A stretch of DNA of 45,204 nucleotides from NCBI RefSeq assembly GCF_014648515.1, contig NZ_BMRG01000003.1:609938-655141 (forward strand), in the 5' to 3' direction. The translations under genes and the position numbers were made by a program. Numbering within the stretch: position 1 is the stretch's first letter; each line of letters opens with the position of its first letter. Shown in pieces: positions 16,453 through 24,744 of this stretch. This DNA comes from Saccharothrix coeruleofusca (GTDB taxonomy: Bacteria > Actinomycetota > Actinomycetes > Mycobacteriales > Pseudonocardiaceae). Under the pieces are notes generated by a model. That model was not told the origin of the DNA and made no database searches. It saw only the letters and a list, made by a program, of their open reading frames with translations.

Positions 16453-17049
16453 TCAACGCTGGGGTCGCGTGCCTACGGCGGAGTCGACGACCAGGCGCGC
16501 GGCGGCGCGGGCCGAGGCGACGGGATCGGCGGGAACCCCGCGCAGGAGGCTGCTCAGCACCCCGTTGTAGAGCAGCAGCAGCATCGCGGCCACGGCGTCC
16601 GGATCGGCGCACCCGGCTTCCCGCGCCAGCCCGGCCAAGCGCCCGGTCACCAGCCGCGTGTCCTGCTCGACCAGGTCGAGCACCGGGTCGGCGCGGCCGT
16701 CCGGCGGGGCGGGGCGCTCGGAGGCCGTGGCCAGGAAGCAGCACCACTGGGTCGGCCCGGCCTCGGCGCGGAAGGTCTCCACGGCGTCGAAGACCGCCAG
16801 CAGGCGTCGCACCGGGGAGTCGGCCGCGGCGACGGCGGCGTCCCAGTGCCGGGTCCACTCGTCGAGGCGGCGGGCCAGCACCTCGCGCAGGAGGTTGTCC
16901 TTGCCGCCGAAGTGCTTGTAGAGCGTCACGATCGCCACGCCCGCCGAGGCGGCGACCTGGTCGACCCCGGTGACGGCGATGCCCCGCTGGAAGAACAGCG
17001 CCTCGGCGGCGTCGAGGATGCGCTCCCTGGGGTGCGGGGGAGTGGCCAC
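16453..17049 (-). CDS. TetR-family repressor
   Basis: 198 residues from GTG 17049. The N-terminal HTH reads RERILDAAEALFFQRGIAVT, then VDQVAASAGVAIVTLYKHFGGKDNLL (about residues 8-52), typical of TetR. The C-terminal all-helical ligand domain carries a QWCCFLATAS segment seen in relatives annotated as efflux or redox regulators. It is divergent from an MFS transporter with tandem AACG-N2-CGTT dyads in the gap, so it most probably represses the transporter and itself, with derepression by an exported compound. AGGAG lies 1 nt from the start; a TATGCT hexamer ending 6 nt upstream suggests a leaderless start instead. Confidence 0.9.
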   Translation of the reverse strand: MATPPHPRERILDAAEALFFQRGIAVTGVDQVAASAGVAIVTLYKHFGGKDNLLREVLARRLDEWTRHWDAAVAAADSPVRRLLAVFDAVETFRAEAGPTQWCCFLATASERPAPPDGRADPVLDLVEQDTRLVTGRLAGLAREAGCADPDAVAAMLLLLYNGVLSSLLRGVPADPVASARAAARLVVDSAVGTRPQR

Positions 17050-17058
17050 GCTCCTAGC

Positions 17059-17089
17059 ATAACGCTCGTTACGCCATAACGATCGTTAT
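17059..17089. promoter_or_regulatory. Tandem TetR operators
   Basis: ATAACGCTCGTTA (17059-17071) and the perfect palindrome ATAACGATCGTTAT (17076-17089), 17 bp centre to centre, lie in the 58-bp gap between the divergent TetR and MFS genes. This spacing lets two repressor dimers bind side by side and cover both promoters. Confidence 0.75.
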
Positions 17090-17107
17090 ACCGAATGGGG
17101 TGCCAGC

Positions 17108-18274
17108 GTGGTGGTGACCGACGCACGACGCCGAAGCGGTTCCGGCCTGGGGACCGCGGTGGCGGGGATGTCGCTGATCGCCGCCACCTACGGGATGGCC
17201 CGCTTCGGGGTCGGCCTGTTCGCGCCCCGGCTGGCCGCGCAGCGCCCGGACCTGGCCGGTGTGCTGGGGTGGGCCGCGGCCGCGCAGTTCACCTCCTACT
17301 GCCTGGCCGCCGCGGTGGCCGCCCGGTTCGCCGACCGGCGCCCCCGCGCCGCCGTGCTCCTCGCGGGCGCCACCGCGACCGCCGGGTGCCTGGGCGTGGC
17401 GGTGGCCTCGGCCCCGGCCGCGTTCGTGCTCGCGGTCTTCGTCGGCGGGATGGGCGGCGCGTTCGCCTCGCCCGCCCTGGTGCCGATCGTCGACGCGGTG
17501 GTGACCCGCCGCGCGACCGCCACCGGGCAGTCGCTGGTCAACTCGGGGACGGCGGTGGGCGTGATCGGCGCGGGCCTGGTCGCCCCGGTCGCCGCTTCGG
17601 TCGGCCCGGCGTGGGTGTGCATGGCGCTGGTGTGCGCGGTCACCGCGCTGGCCACCTGGTACCCGGTGCGGGCGCGCGCCGACCTGGCCTCTCCGGCGTC
17701 CCCGGCCGCGCTGTCCGCGTGGCGGTCGCTGGTCCTGCCGGGGGCCGCCGCGGTGCTCGCCGGGGCGGGCTCGGCCCTGGTCTGGACGTTCGGGCCGCTG
17801 CTGGTCACCGGCGCGGGCGCGGTGCGCCCCGACCGGGTGGGCTGGCTGTGGATCGCGCTGGGGGCGGGAGGGGTGCTCGGCACGCTGACGGGCGTGCTGG
17901 TCGAGCGCTGGGGCAGGCGGACCGGCTGGTGCGTGTGCGCCGCCGCGCTGGCCCTGGCCTGCGCCGCGCTGGCGCTGTCCACCGCCTCGGGCGCGGCCTG
18001 GGCGGCCTACGCCTGCATGGCGGTCTTCGGCGCGGGCTACATGGGGCTGTCCGGCGTGCTCGTGCTCTGGGCGCGGCGGGTCCGTCCCGACGCCGCCGGA
18101 GCGGGCACCTCGGTGCTGTTCATCGCACTGGCCACCGGTCAGGCCCTCGGGTCCGCCGGGTTCGGGCTCATCCAGGGGACGCTGAGCGCGGTGGCCGTGG
18201 CGCTCGTGGCCGCGGGCCTGTGCGCCCTCGGCGGTCTGGTCGTCCTGGTGCCGCGGAGCCCGAGGGCGGCGTGA
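17108..18274 (+). CDS. MFS transporter (YbfB/YjiJ-like)
   Basis: 388 residues with about 12 hydrophobic helices and short loops. The opening TYGMARFGVGLFAPRL after the first helix is the characteristic segment of the YbfB/YjiJ-type branch of the major facilitator superfamily; the loop after TM2 has ARFADRRPRAAV, a variant of the MFS GxxxDRxGRR motif. It is likely a proton-driven exporter in the cytoplasmic membrane; the substrate is unknown. GTG 17108, 17111 and 17114 are consecutive candidate starts; the first is used. It is transcribed divergently from TetR under paired operators and ends in a strong hairpin. Confidence 0.85.
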   Translation: MVVTDARRRSGSGLGTAVAGMSLIAATYGMARFGVGLFAPRLAAQRPDLAGVLGWAAAAQFTSYCLAAAVAARFADRRPRAAVLLAGATATAGCLGVAVASAPAAFVLAVFVGGMGGAFASPALVPIVDAVVTRRATATGQSLVNSGTAVGVIGAGLVAPVAASVGPAWVCMALVCAVTALATWYPVRARADLASPASPAALSAWRSLVLPGAAAVLAGAGSALVWTFGPLLVTGAGAVRPDRVGWLWIALGAGGVLGTLTGVLVERWGRRTGWCVCAAALALACAALALSTASGAAWAAYACMAVFGAGYMGLSGVLVLWARRVRPDAAGAGTSVLFIALATGQALGSAGFGLIQGTLSAVAVALVAAGLCALGGLVVLVPRSPRAA

Positions 18275-18281
18275 CGCCGCC
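18265..18281 (+). terminator. Terminator hairpin of the MFS gene
   Basis: A perfect 8-bp palindrome GGCGGCGT/ACGCCGCC around a single central base, containing the stop codon of the MFS gene. A second GCGGCGATCGCCGC-like stem follows near 18292. Confidence 0.5.
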
Positions 18282-18330
18282 GTCCGGGACAGCGGCGGAT
18301 CGCCGCCGACCTCGCGGATAGGTTGGGCGG

Positions 18331-19227
18331 GTGGACGTCATCGCGGCCTGCAAGGCATTCGTCGCCGTGAGCGGGCACGGCAGCTTCACCGTCGGCGCGG
18401 CGGCGGCGCGCATCCCGCAGTCCGTCGCGAGCAGGCGCGTCGCGGCCCTGGAGAAGCACCTCGGGGTCGAGCTGCTCACCCGGTCCTCGCGCAGCGTCGC
18501 GCTGACCCCGTTCGGCCGGGAGGTGCTGCCCTCGGCGCGGCGACTGGTCGAGCTGGCCGAGGCGCTGGAGCACGACGCCGCGCAGGCCAGGCTGCGCCCC
18601 TTCCGGCTGGCCGTGCCGGAGGTCTGCGGCCCGCGCCCGCTGGCCGCGCTGGTCGCCGGGGCCAGGGCGCATGACCTGAACCTCGACCCGCGCCCGGCCG
18701 CGCCGCGGCGGCGCGCCGAACTCGCCCGCACGCTGGAGGTGCGCGCGGCCGTGGTCGCCGTGCCGCCCGACGACGGCGCGTGGCGGGTGCCGCTGGGCCT
18801 GGCGGGCCACACCGACCCCGGCGACGCGCCCGCGATCTACCTGGAGTCGCTGCGCGCGGGCCGCGCCGAGCGGACCGCCCGGCGACGCCGGGTGCTGATC
18901 CAGGCCGAGGACGACGTGCCGCACGTGCGGGACCGCGTCCGGCGGCTCGGGCACGCCGTGGGGCTGCAACCCGCCCAGGTCGTGGTGGCCGGTTCGCTGG
19001 TCGCGGCGGTGGCCGAGGTGCTGGCCTCGGACGACCTGCTGCTCTGCGCGCGCGGCCAGGCCGAGGAGCTGGGCCTGCACTGGCGGCCCGTCGGCGAGCT
19101 GGACGCGGCGCGCGGCTACGACGTCACCGCCCGCTCGCGCGAGGACGGCAGGCGGGTCCGGGCGCTGCCGCCCGCGCTGATCGGGCGCTGCCTCGGCGTG
19201 CCGGAGGGGGAACCGGGATGGGCGTGA
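18331..19227 (+). CDS. LysR-family transcriptional regulator
   Basis: 298 residues from GTG 18331. TAGGTT (18319-18324) lies 6 nt upstream with no Shine-Dalgarno, which suggests a leaderless message. The HTH reads SGHGSFTVGAAAARIPQSVA, then SRRVAALEKHLGVELLTRSS (about 13-53). The remainder is a LysR-type effector domain, although rich in Arg and somewhat divergent. The last 10 bp overlap the start of a beta-lactamase-like gene, so the two are co-transcribed rather than divergent as in ampR-ampC. A decayed copy of its promoter and N-terminus lies near 16.4 kb beside the other beta-lactamase. Confidence 0.88.
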   Translation: MDVIAACKAFVAVSGHGSFTVGAAAARIPQSVASRRVAALEKHLGVELLTRSSRSVALTPFGREVLPSARRLVELAEALEHDAAQARLRPFRLAVPEVCGPRPLAALVAGARAHDLNLDPRPAAPRRRAELARTLEVRAAVVAVPPDDGAWRVPLGLAGHTDPGDAPAIYLESLRAGRAERTARRRRVLIQAEDDVPHVRDRVRRLGHAVGLQPAQVVVAGSLVAAVAEVLASDDLLLCARGQAEELGLHWRPVGELDAARGYDVTARSREDGRRVRALPPALIGRCLGVPEGEPGWA

Positions 19228-20120
19228 GCAGGGTGCTGCGCGAAGCCGGGCAGGCGCTCGACGAGGCGGGCCTGCGCGGCTCGTTCCTGGTCCGCGACCT
19301 GGACACCGGCGACGAGCTGGGCATCGACGCCGACGCCGAGTACCCGGTCGCGTCGCTGGTGAAGGTGCCGCTCGCGGTCGCCACCCTGGAGCGGATCGCG
19401 CGCGGCGAGCTCGACCCGGCCACGCCGGTCCGCGTGCCACCCGGTCGCGGCACGACGCCCGGCCCGGTCGGCCTGAGCAAGTTCCGCCACCCCGCCGTGA
19501 TCGCGCTGGAGGACCTGCTGCACCTGAGCACGTCGCTGAGCGACAACGCCGCGGCCGACGCCCTGTTCGCCCTCACCCCGCCCGCCGCGGTCACCGCCGA
19601 GCTGCGGCGGCTCGGCCACGACGGCATCACCGTGCGCCACCTCATGGCGGAGCTGGTGGACACCCCGGCCGAGCGGTTCCCCCGCGCCGAGGTCCACCTG
19701 GCGCACTCGCTGGCCATCACCGCCGGGACGGCGGGCCACGGCCACCCGGTGCCCCAGCTCGACGTCAGCCGCGCCAACACCGGCTCCGCCCGCGCGTTCG
19801 CGGACCTGCTGCACGGCCTGTGGCGGCCTACGACCGTGCGGCCCGCCGTGGCCGCCAGGGTGCGCGAGCTGATGGGCGACAACGTCATGCGGCACCGGCT
19901 GGCACCGGACTTCGCGTCCGACTCGGCGCGCTGGTCGTCCAAGACCGGCACGCTGCTCAACCTGCGGCACGAGGTGGGCGTGGTCGAGCACGACGACGGG
20001 CGGGCGTTCGCCGTCGCCGCGCTCACCGAGTCCCGCGTGCCCGCCGCCGTGCAGCCCGGCGCGGAGGCGCTGATGGCGCACGTCGCCCGGATGCTGCGCG
20101 ACGCGGTCCGGATGGGCTGA
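19218..20120 (+). CDS. Cytosolic class A beta-lactamase-like serine hydrolase
   Basis: 300 residues from ATG 19218, overlapping the LysR stop by 10 bp. The three penicillin-recognising motifs are present: SLVK (SxxK), LSDNAAAD (SDN) and SSKTGTLLN (KTG). No signal peptide or lipobox precedes them, so it appears cytoplasmic, and no ExxLN omega-loop Glu166 is recognisable, so efficient beta-lactam turnover is unlikely. It could be an esterase, an amidase or a ligand-sensing partner of the co-transcribed LysR (inference). This PF13354-type fold is frequent in actinomycetes with unknown substrates. Confidence 0.8.
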   Translation: MGVSRVLREAGQALDEAGLRGSFLVRDLDTGDELGIDADAEYPVASLVKVPLAVATLERIARGELDPATPVRVPPGRGTTPGPVGLSKFRHPAVIALEDLLHLSTSLSDNAAADALFALTPPAAVTAELRRLGHDGITVRHLMAELVDTPAERFPRAEVHLAHSLAITAGTAGHGHPVPQLDVSRANTGSARAFADLLHGLWRPTTVRPAVAARVRELMGDNVMRHRLAPDFASDSARWSSKTGTLLNLRHEVGVVEHDDGRAFAVAALTESRVPAAVQPGAEALMAHVARMLRDAVRMG

Positions 20121-20134
20121 GCGGACCGCGTCGC
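20098..20134. terminator. 13-bp perfect hairpin terminator
   Basis: GCGACGCGGTCCG (20098-20110) and CGGACCGCGTCGC (20122-20134) are perfect complements with an 11-nt loop. The loop holds the stop codon of the beta-lactamase-like gene. It lies in the convergent gap before the leftward methyltransferase gene and would act in both directions. Confidence 0.7.
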
Positions 20135-20143
20135 GCCCAGGGG

Positions 20144-20983
20144 TCAGCCCTCCTTGATGGCCCTCAACCCGTACAGCAGCGGGATGCGGGGCTCGTCGTC
20201 GGGCAGCGCCCACCAACCGCTGTCGGTGCGCACCATCCGCGGCCAGCGCGGCCAGGGCAGCAGCTCGCTCTCGGTCAGCCGGTCGACGCGGAAACCCGCG
20301 GCGACCAGGGAGGTCACCACCTCCCCGAGGCCGTGCGCCCACTCGTAGTTCACCGGGTCCGACGCCAGCGGCGGCCCGTCGGTGTAGGTGTGGGTGCCGT
20401 CGTGCTCGATCGCGCCCCGGCCTTCGAGGTAGTCGTGGCGCAGCAGCAGGTCCGGCGTGTCCCCCGGCGCGGGCGAGGGGCCCAGCGAGGTGAGCAGGGG
20501 GTGGAACTCCGCGATGTAGAGCAAGCCCCCCGGCTTGAGCAGCCCGAGGACGACGTCGGCCCAGCGGCGCAGGTCCGGCAGGTAGCACAGGGCGCCCTTG
20601 CCGGTGTAGACGACGTCGAAGCGCCCGGTGCCCAGCGCCGCCGCGGCGTCGTGGACGTCGGCGTGCACGTACTCGACCGGCAAGCCCGCCTCGGCGGCGA
20701 TGCGGCGCGCCTCGGCGACGGCGTTGGCGGAGAAGTCCAGCCCGGTGGTGCGCGCCCCCTTGATGGCGAAGGCCATCGTCTCCACGCCCAGGTGGCACTG
20801 CAGGTGCGCGACCTCCCGACCGGCCAGCTCACCCAGGTCGGCCCACTCGAACGGGGCGAACCAGCCCAGCGGGTCGCGGGTGCCGATGCCGTAGAACCGG
20901 CTGGCCACGTGGATGGGGGTCCGGGCGTCCCAGTTGCGCCGGTTGGCGTCGATCTTGGCCTGGACATCGCGGGGGAACGGCAC
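20144..20983 (-). CDS. Class I SAM-dependent methyltransferase
   Basis: 279 residues from GTG 20983. TAGAGC ends 7 nt upstream, as for a leaderless gene, and no ribosome site is visible. The SAM-binding core reads VAHLQCHLGVETMAFA (motif I, GxG variant), TTGLDFSANAVAEARRIA (acidic residue after beta2), VEYVHADVHD and FDVVYTGKGALCYLPDLRRW (motifs II/III), then LLKPGGLLYIAEFHPLL. This belongs to the broad Methyltransf_11/25 group; the acceptor (small molecule or cofactor) is unknown. It stands alone between convergent and co-directional neighbours, so context gives no pathway. Confidence 0.85.
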   Translation of the reverse strand: MPFPRDVQAKIDANRRNWDARTPIHVASRFYGIGTRDPLGWFAPFEWADLGELAGREVAHLQCHLGVETMAFAIKGARTTGLDFSANAVAEARRIAAEAGLPVEYVHADVHDAAAALGTGRFDVVYTGKGALCYLPDLRRWADVVLGLLKPGGLLYIAEFHPLLTSLGPSPAPGDTPDLLLRHDYLEGRGAIEHDGTHTYTDGPPLASDPVNYEWAHGLGEVVTSLVAAGFRVDRLTESELLPWPRWPRMVRTDSGWWALPDDEPRIPLLYGLRAIKEG

Positions 20984-21077
20984 GCGGTCAGCTCTACCAC
21001 AGCGGCGGCCCGGCCGAGGGCCCGTCGGCGCGGGATCACCCGGTGGGCAGTCCACCGGGGCGGCCCACCGGGGTGGC

Positions 21078-21929
21078 TCAGCCGGGCACGTCCACGCGCT
21101 GCGTGCCGATGACCGACAGCAGCCGCAGCGCCTCCTCCGACGACGAGCCGGGCACGGCGGTGTAGATCACCACCTGCTGGTCCCGGTCGGCGATGTCGAG
21201 CGCGTCGCAGTTGAGGGTGATCGGGCCGACCAGCGGGTGCTGGAAGGTCTTGCGCAGGGTCGGCACGGCGGACACGTCGTGCGAGTGCCACAGCCGGGTG
21301 AACTCCTCGCTGCCCGCGAGGAGTTCGGCCACCAGCCCGGCCACCTCGGGGTCGTCGGGGTAGCGGGCGGCGGTGGCGCGCAGCCGCCGGGCCGCGTGGC
21401 GGGCGAACTCGTCCGGGTCCGACGCCCCGTACAAGCGCCGGCCACCGGGACGCGGGTCGAGGAACGCCCGGCGCACCAGGTTGCGGTCACGCCGGGACAG
21501 CGCGGAGAAGTCCTCCATCAGCGCCGCCGCCAGGTCGTTCCAGGCGATGACCTCCAGCGTCGCGGAGGTCACGAACGCGGCGGCCCGCGGCAGCCGGTCC
21601 AGCAGGTCCAGGATGCTCTGCCGCACCTCGCGCGAAGGCCCCGGCGCGGGAGCGGGCGGCGCCCCCGCGAGGTGGTGCAGGTGGGCGCGCTCGACGTCGG
21701 ACAGGCGCAGCGCCCTGGCCAGCCCGGCCAGCACCTCGCGCGACGGGCGCGGGCCGCGTGCCTGCTCCAGCCGCGCGTAGTACTCGGCGGAGATGAACGC
21801 CAGCTGCGCCACCTCCTCGCGCCGCAGGCCGGGGGTGCGGCGGCGCGGTCCGGCGGGCAGCCCCACGTCGGCGGGGGCGATCCGCTCGCGCCTGCTGCGC
21901 AGGAAGTCGGCCAGTTCGCGTCTGTCCAC
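21078..21929 (-). CDS. XRE-family regulator with MmyB-like ligand domain
   Basis: 283 residues from GTG 21929. The N-terminal XRE HTH includes PGPRRRTPGLRREEVAQLA and SAEYYARLEQARGPRPSREV (about 26-68), the standard form in actinomycete MmyB-like regulators. A C-terminal PAS-like MmyB domain (about 105-280) follows, with VIAWNDLAAALM, RYPDDPEVAGLVAEL and FTRLWHSHDV. MmyB is an activator of methylenomycin genes, and the domain is thought to bind a small fatty-acid-like ligand; paralogues usually control a divergent SDR. That is exactly the arrangement here: a divergent SDR gene with a perfect dyad midway between the two starts. Confidence 0.9.
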   Translation of the reverse strand: MDRRELADFLRSRRERIAPADVGLPAGPRRRTPGLRREEVAQLAFISAEYYARLEQARGPRPSREVLAGLARALRLSDVERAHLHHLAGAPPAPAPGPSREVRQSILDLLDRLPRAAAFVTSATLEVIAWNDLAAALMEDFSALSRRDRNLVRRAFLDPRPGGRRLYGASDPDEFARHAARRLRATAARYPDDPEVAGLVAELLAGSEEFTRLWHSHDVSAVPTLRKTFQHPLVGPITLNCDALDIADRDQQVVIYTAVPGSSSEEALRLLSVIGTQRVDVPG

Positions 21930-21954
21930 GCGCCCAGTGTCCGCGTGCCCGCCC

Positions 21955-21989
21955 GGCTCAGCCAGGCATCGCCGGTACCTGGCTGAGCC
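21955..21989. promoter_or_regulatory. Perfect 12-bp dyad, XRE/MmyB operator
   Basis: GGCTCAGCCAGG (21955-21966) and CCTGGCTGAGCC (21978-21989) are perfect inverted repeats with an 11-bp spacer. They are placed symmetrically, about 26 bp from the start codon of each divergent gene (XRE at 21929, SDR at 22016). This is the probable binding site of the XRE regulator for both promoters. Confidence 0.75.
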
Positions 21990-22015
21990 CCGTGGACCGG
22001 CGCAGGCTCGTCGTC

Positions 22016-22798
22016 ATGAACAACACGACGTCCACCACTTCGGGCCTGCTCGCGGGCAAGGTCGCTCTCATCACCGGCGCGGGGCGCGGCATCGGCGCCG
22101 CCTCGGCGCGGCTGTTCGCCGGGGAAGGCGCTCGCGTGCTGCTCGCGGCCCGCACGCAGGACCAGCTCAAGGCGGTGACCGAGGAGATCAGGGCCGAGGG
22201 CGGCACCGCGGACTACGTGCTGTGCGACCTGGCCGACCCCGCGAGCGTGCGGGCCGCCGTGAACCGCGCCGTCGAGCTGTACGGCCGACTCGACGTGGCC
22301 TTCAACAACGGCGCGACCGTTGTTCCGCCCGGCCCGCTGGACCAGGCGCAGGAAGCCGACTTCGACTACGTCTACCAGGTCAACCTCAGGGGCGTGTGGC
22401 TGGCCATGACCGCCGAGATCGCCGCCATCCGGGCCACGGCGGGCACCGGGGCCATCGTCAACAACTCCAGCGTCGGCAGCCTGCGGGCCAACCCCGAACT
22501 GCCCGCCTACGGGGCGATGAAGCGCGCGGTCAACAGCCTCACCGAGTCCGCGGCGGTCACCTACGGCCCCGAGGGCATCCGCGTCAACGCCGTCGCCCCC
22601 GGCGGCACGGACACCGAGATGATCCGCGAGTGGGACGCCCACTCGCCCGGCCTGGTGGAACGGCTCACCCCGCACATCCCGCTGCGCCGCATGGCCCGGC
22701 CCGCCGAGATCGCCGAGGCCGCCGCCTGGCTGCTCAGCGACCGCGCCTCCTACGTGACCGGCGCGATCCTCCAGGTCGACGGCGGCAGCGGCGCCTGA
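22016..22798 (+). CDS. SDR-family oxidoreductase
   Basis: 260 residues from ATG 22016 (an in-frame GTG at 21992 is less likely because it adjoins the operator). Classical short-chain dehydrogenase: cofactor site ALITGAGRGIGAASARL (TGxxxGxG), AARTQDQL suggesting NADP preference, FNNGA (variant of NNAG), catalytic Ser in IVNNSSVGS, YGAMK (YxxxK) and the VAPGGTDTEM loop. The C-terminus VTGAILQVDGGSGA is typical. It catalyses NAD(P)-dependent oxidation/reduction of an unknown alcohol or ketone. It is controlled by the divergent XRE/MmyB regulator. Its stop codon is immediately adjacent to the stop of the next leftward gene. Confidence 0.92.
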   Translation: MNNTTSTTSGLLAGKVALITGAGRGIGAASARLFAGEGARVLLAARTQDQLKAVTEEIRAEGGTADYVLCDLADPASVRAAVNRAVELYGRLDVAFNNGATVVPPGPLDQAQEADFDYVYQVNLRGVWLAMTAEIAAIRATAGTGAIVNNSSVGSLRANPELPAYGAMKRAVNSLTESAAVTYGPEGIRVNAVAPGGTDTEMIREWDAHSPGLVERLTPHIPLRRMARPAEIAEAAAWLLSDRASYVTGAILQVDGGSGA

Positions 22799-23230
22799 TC
22801 AGCGCGGACTCCGGTCGCGCAGGACGAGCCCGCACGCGACGCCCAGCAGGGCGACCAGCACCAGCGCCAGGAACAGCTGCGCGTGCAGGCCGAGCACGGA
22901 CGCCGTCCGGTCGGCGAACTCCGGGTCGTTGACGGCGGTGCCGGGGAACAGCGCCGCGACGAACATGCCCAACCAGGGCGTGGAGACGACCGCCGCGGCC
23001 CAGAGCACCCGCGCGCGGGTGGCGCCCCTGCCGAGGGCGAGCGCGAGACCGATCGCGCCCAGCAGCACCGACATCGCCACGTACTGCACGTCGTGGAACC
23101 TCGCGTGCGGCGGCCAGTTGTCGTTGAAGGCGTGCTGGGCCGCCGAGGCCGGGATGACCACGTCGGCCAGCACCGCGCCGACGGCGGTGATCAGGGCGAC
23201 CGCGGCGATGACCAGTTTCGCGACGCGCAT
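22799..23230 (-). CDS. Small four-helix membrane protein
   Basis: 143 residues from ATG 23230. Four hydrophobic segments are visible (about 5-27, 50-67, 78-95, 115-135). Between the first two is a polar loop with HAFNDNWPPHARFHDVQ, a conserved-looking His/Trp-rich motif seen in small uncharacterised actinobacterial membrane proteins (possibly DUF6640-like; tentative). There is no known function and no enzymatic motif. It directly abuts the SDR gene tail to tail (22798/22799) and is insulated from the upstream oxidase gene by a strong hairpin. Confidence 0.7.
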   Translation of the reverse strand: MRVAKLVIAAVALITAVGAVLADVVIPASAAQHAFNDNWPPHARFHDVQYVAMSVLLGAIGLALALGRGATRARVLWAAAVVSTPWLGMFVAALFPGTAVNDPEFADRTASVLGLHAQLFLALVLVALLGVACGLVLRDRSPR

Positions 23231-23262
23231 GGTTCGGGCCTTCCCGGACGTGGTTCGGCGAC

Positions 23263-23290
23263 GGGGAGTCCGGCGGGTGCCGGACTCCCC
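23263..23290 (-). terminator. 11-bp perfect hairpin after the DAO-family gene
   Basis: GGGGAGTCCGG (23263-23273) / CCGGACTCCCC (23280-23290) with a 6-nt loop. It lies downstream of the leftward oxidase (ending 23365) and upstream of the membrane protein start (23230), separating the two transcription units. Confidence 0.65.
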
Positions 23291-23364
23291 GCACAGCAGG
23301 CCGCAGAGCCGGGCCCGGCACAAGAGGAAAACGCGCAGCGCTTCGGCGGGCGCTTCCGGAGGGC

Positions 23365-24465
23365 TCAGAAGCGTTCGTAGCGGAACGCGGCCAGGGCGTC
23401 ACCGCGGTCCTCGCCGAGGACTTCGGCCGCCACCAGGTCACCGGCGTGCAGGCACAGCGTCGCGCCGCTGTGCGAGACGGCGAAGTGGAAGTTGGGCAGC
23501 GCGGCCACCCGCCCCAGCACCGGCAGGCCGTCACCGGGGATGGGCCGCTCGCCGACCCGGACGCTCTCGGCGGACACGTCCCGCAGGCCGGGGTAGAGCG
23601 CCTGGCCCGCCGCCAGCACCTGCTCCACCGCCCAGTGGTCGACGCCGATCCCGCCGTTCTCGGACGCGGCCCCGTCGAGCTCCTCGGTGTGCAGCAGGAG
23701 ACGCCCGCCGCCGTCGGGGCGCAGGTGGACGTGCGGGGCGTGCACGACCCTGGCCAGCGAGACCGCGACCGGCGAGGTGCAGACGAGCACGCCTCGGGTG
23801 TTGCGCATCGGCAGGTCCAGGCCCGCCAGTTCGGCGATCCGAGCGGCCTGCGGACCCGCGCAGTTCACGACCGCGTCGGCGGGGAGCCGCCGTCCCGAGG
23901 CGAGGTGGACGGCGCGCACCGCCCCGGCGGCCACGTCCAGCCCGGTCACCGCGTCGTCGCGGACCAACCACGCGCCACGGCCGCCCGCGCGGGACAGGAG
24001 GTGGCCGATCAGGCGGGTCGGCTCGACCCAGCCTTCGCGCGGGAAGAAGGCGATCCCGTCCGAGGGCAGCTCGGCGGGGTCGATGTCCGGTTCCAGCCGC
24101 AGCACCTCGGCGCGGGTGAGCCAGCGCGCCTCGTAGCCGTAGTCCAGCACCCCGGAGACCTTGGCGCGTAACTCGCCGAGCCCGGACTCGTCGGTCCACT
24201 CCAGGTTGCCGCCCTCGTGGTACCAGTCGCTGCCGGGCACTTCGGCGGCCAGGGCGCGGTGCGCCTCCATGCCCGCGACGCTGAGGTCGTGGTACGAGCG
24301 CGGCTGCTTGCCGCAGGAGTTGATCCACGAGAACGTCGCACCCGACGTGCCGCTCGCGGGCGCGCCCGCGTCCACGACGGTGACGCGGGCTCCCCGCCGC
24401 GCCAGCGAGGCGGTCACGGCTGCGCCGTAGACACCCGCACCGATGACGACCACGTGCTCGACCAT
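23365..24465 (-). CDS. DAO-family FAD-dependent oxidoreductase
   Basis: 366 residues from ATG 24465 with GGGGAG 5 nt upstream. The N-terminus holds the dinucleotide fold VVVIGAGVYGAAVTASLARR followed by VTVVDAG. Then come SGTSGATFSWINSCGK (flavin contact typical of glycine/D-amino-acid oxidases), VVNCAGPQAARIAELAG and the C-terminal RVGERPIPGDGLPVLGRV with a terminal SHSGATLCLHAG. It belongs to the DadA/SoxB/ThiO superfamily, which oxidises amino acids or other secondary amines; the substrate is unknown. It forms its own transcription unit and is the last GC-rich host-type gene before the low-GC defence island. Confidence 0.88.
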   Translation of the reverse strand: MVEHVVVIGAGVYGAAVTASLARRGARVTVVDAGAPASGTSGATFSWINSCGKQPRSYHDLSVAGMEAHRALAAEVPGSDWYHEGGNLEWTDESGLGELRAKVSGVLDYGYEARWLTRAEVLRLEPDIDPAELPSDGIAFFPREGWVEPTRLIGHLLSRAGGRGAWLVRDDAVTGLDVAAGAVRAVHLASGRRLPADAVVNCAGPQAARIAELAGLDLPMRNTRGVLVCTSPVAVSLARVVHAPHVHLRPDGGGRLLLHTEELDGAASENGGIGVDHWAVEQVLAAGQALYPGLRDVSAESVRVGERPIPGDGLPVLGRVAALPNFHFAVSHSGATLCLHAGDLVAAEVLGEDRGDALAAFRYERF

Positions 24466-24744
24466 GCTGCTCCCCTTCGTGCCGGAGGTGGGGTGACACC
24501 CAAGCACGCATCGGTGGCAGCCGGTCCGGAAAAGCCGCTCGGCGTGGCGGCACGTCCACAGTGGAGGAGCAACGGCCCGCCGCCTCCGATTCCGCAATGC
24601 GCAGACCGAATGGCGCACGATGAAGCCCCTATTGGCCGCCGCAACTTCGTCTTGGAGTTACTTCGAAAATCTGAATGGCGACACGCCTGTTGAGTGCCAA
24701 GTTTTCTACGCTCTTGCGAAGTGAACCCTCGTCTTTCTCGACGA
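24466..24744. other. Left island boundary, no supported gene
   Basis: 279 bp between the oxidase start and the end of the defence operon. Composition shifts within it from very GC-rich (to about 24600) to mixed sequence with T/A-rich stretches (24630-24740). I see no hairpin, tRNA end or direct repeat shared with the right boundary near 33.05-33.3 kb. The small open frame at 24610-24693 is not supported as a gene. Confidence 0.5.

Noticed and set aside
15344-24465. Biosynthetic gene cluster spanning the regulators, methyltransferase, P450 and oxidoreductases
   Set aside because: No core enzyme (PKS, NRPS, terpene cyclase, RiPP precursor) is present and most genes form separate small units with their own operators.
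24610-24693. Short frame reading MAHDEAPIGRRNFVLELLRKSEW at the left island boundary
   Set aside because: 27 codons, no ribosome site, straddles the composition change, no recognisable family.
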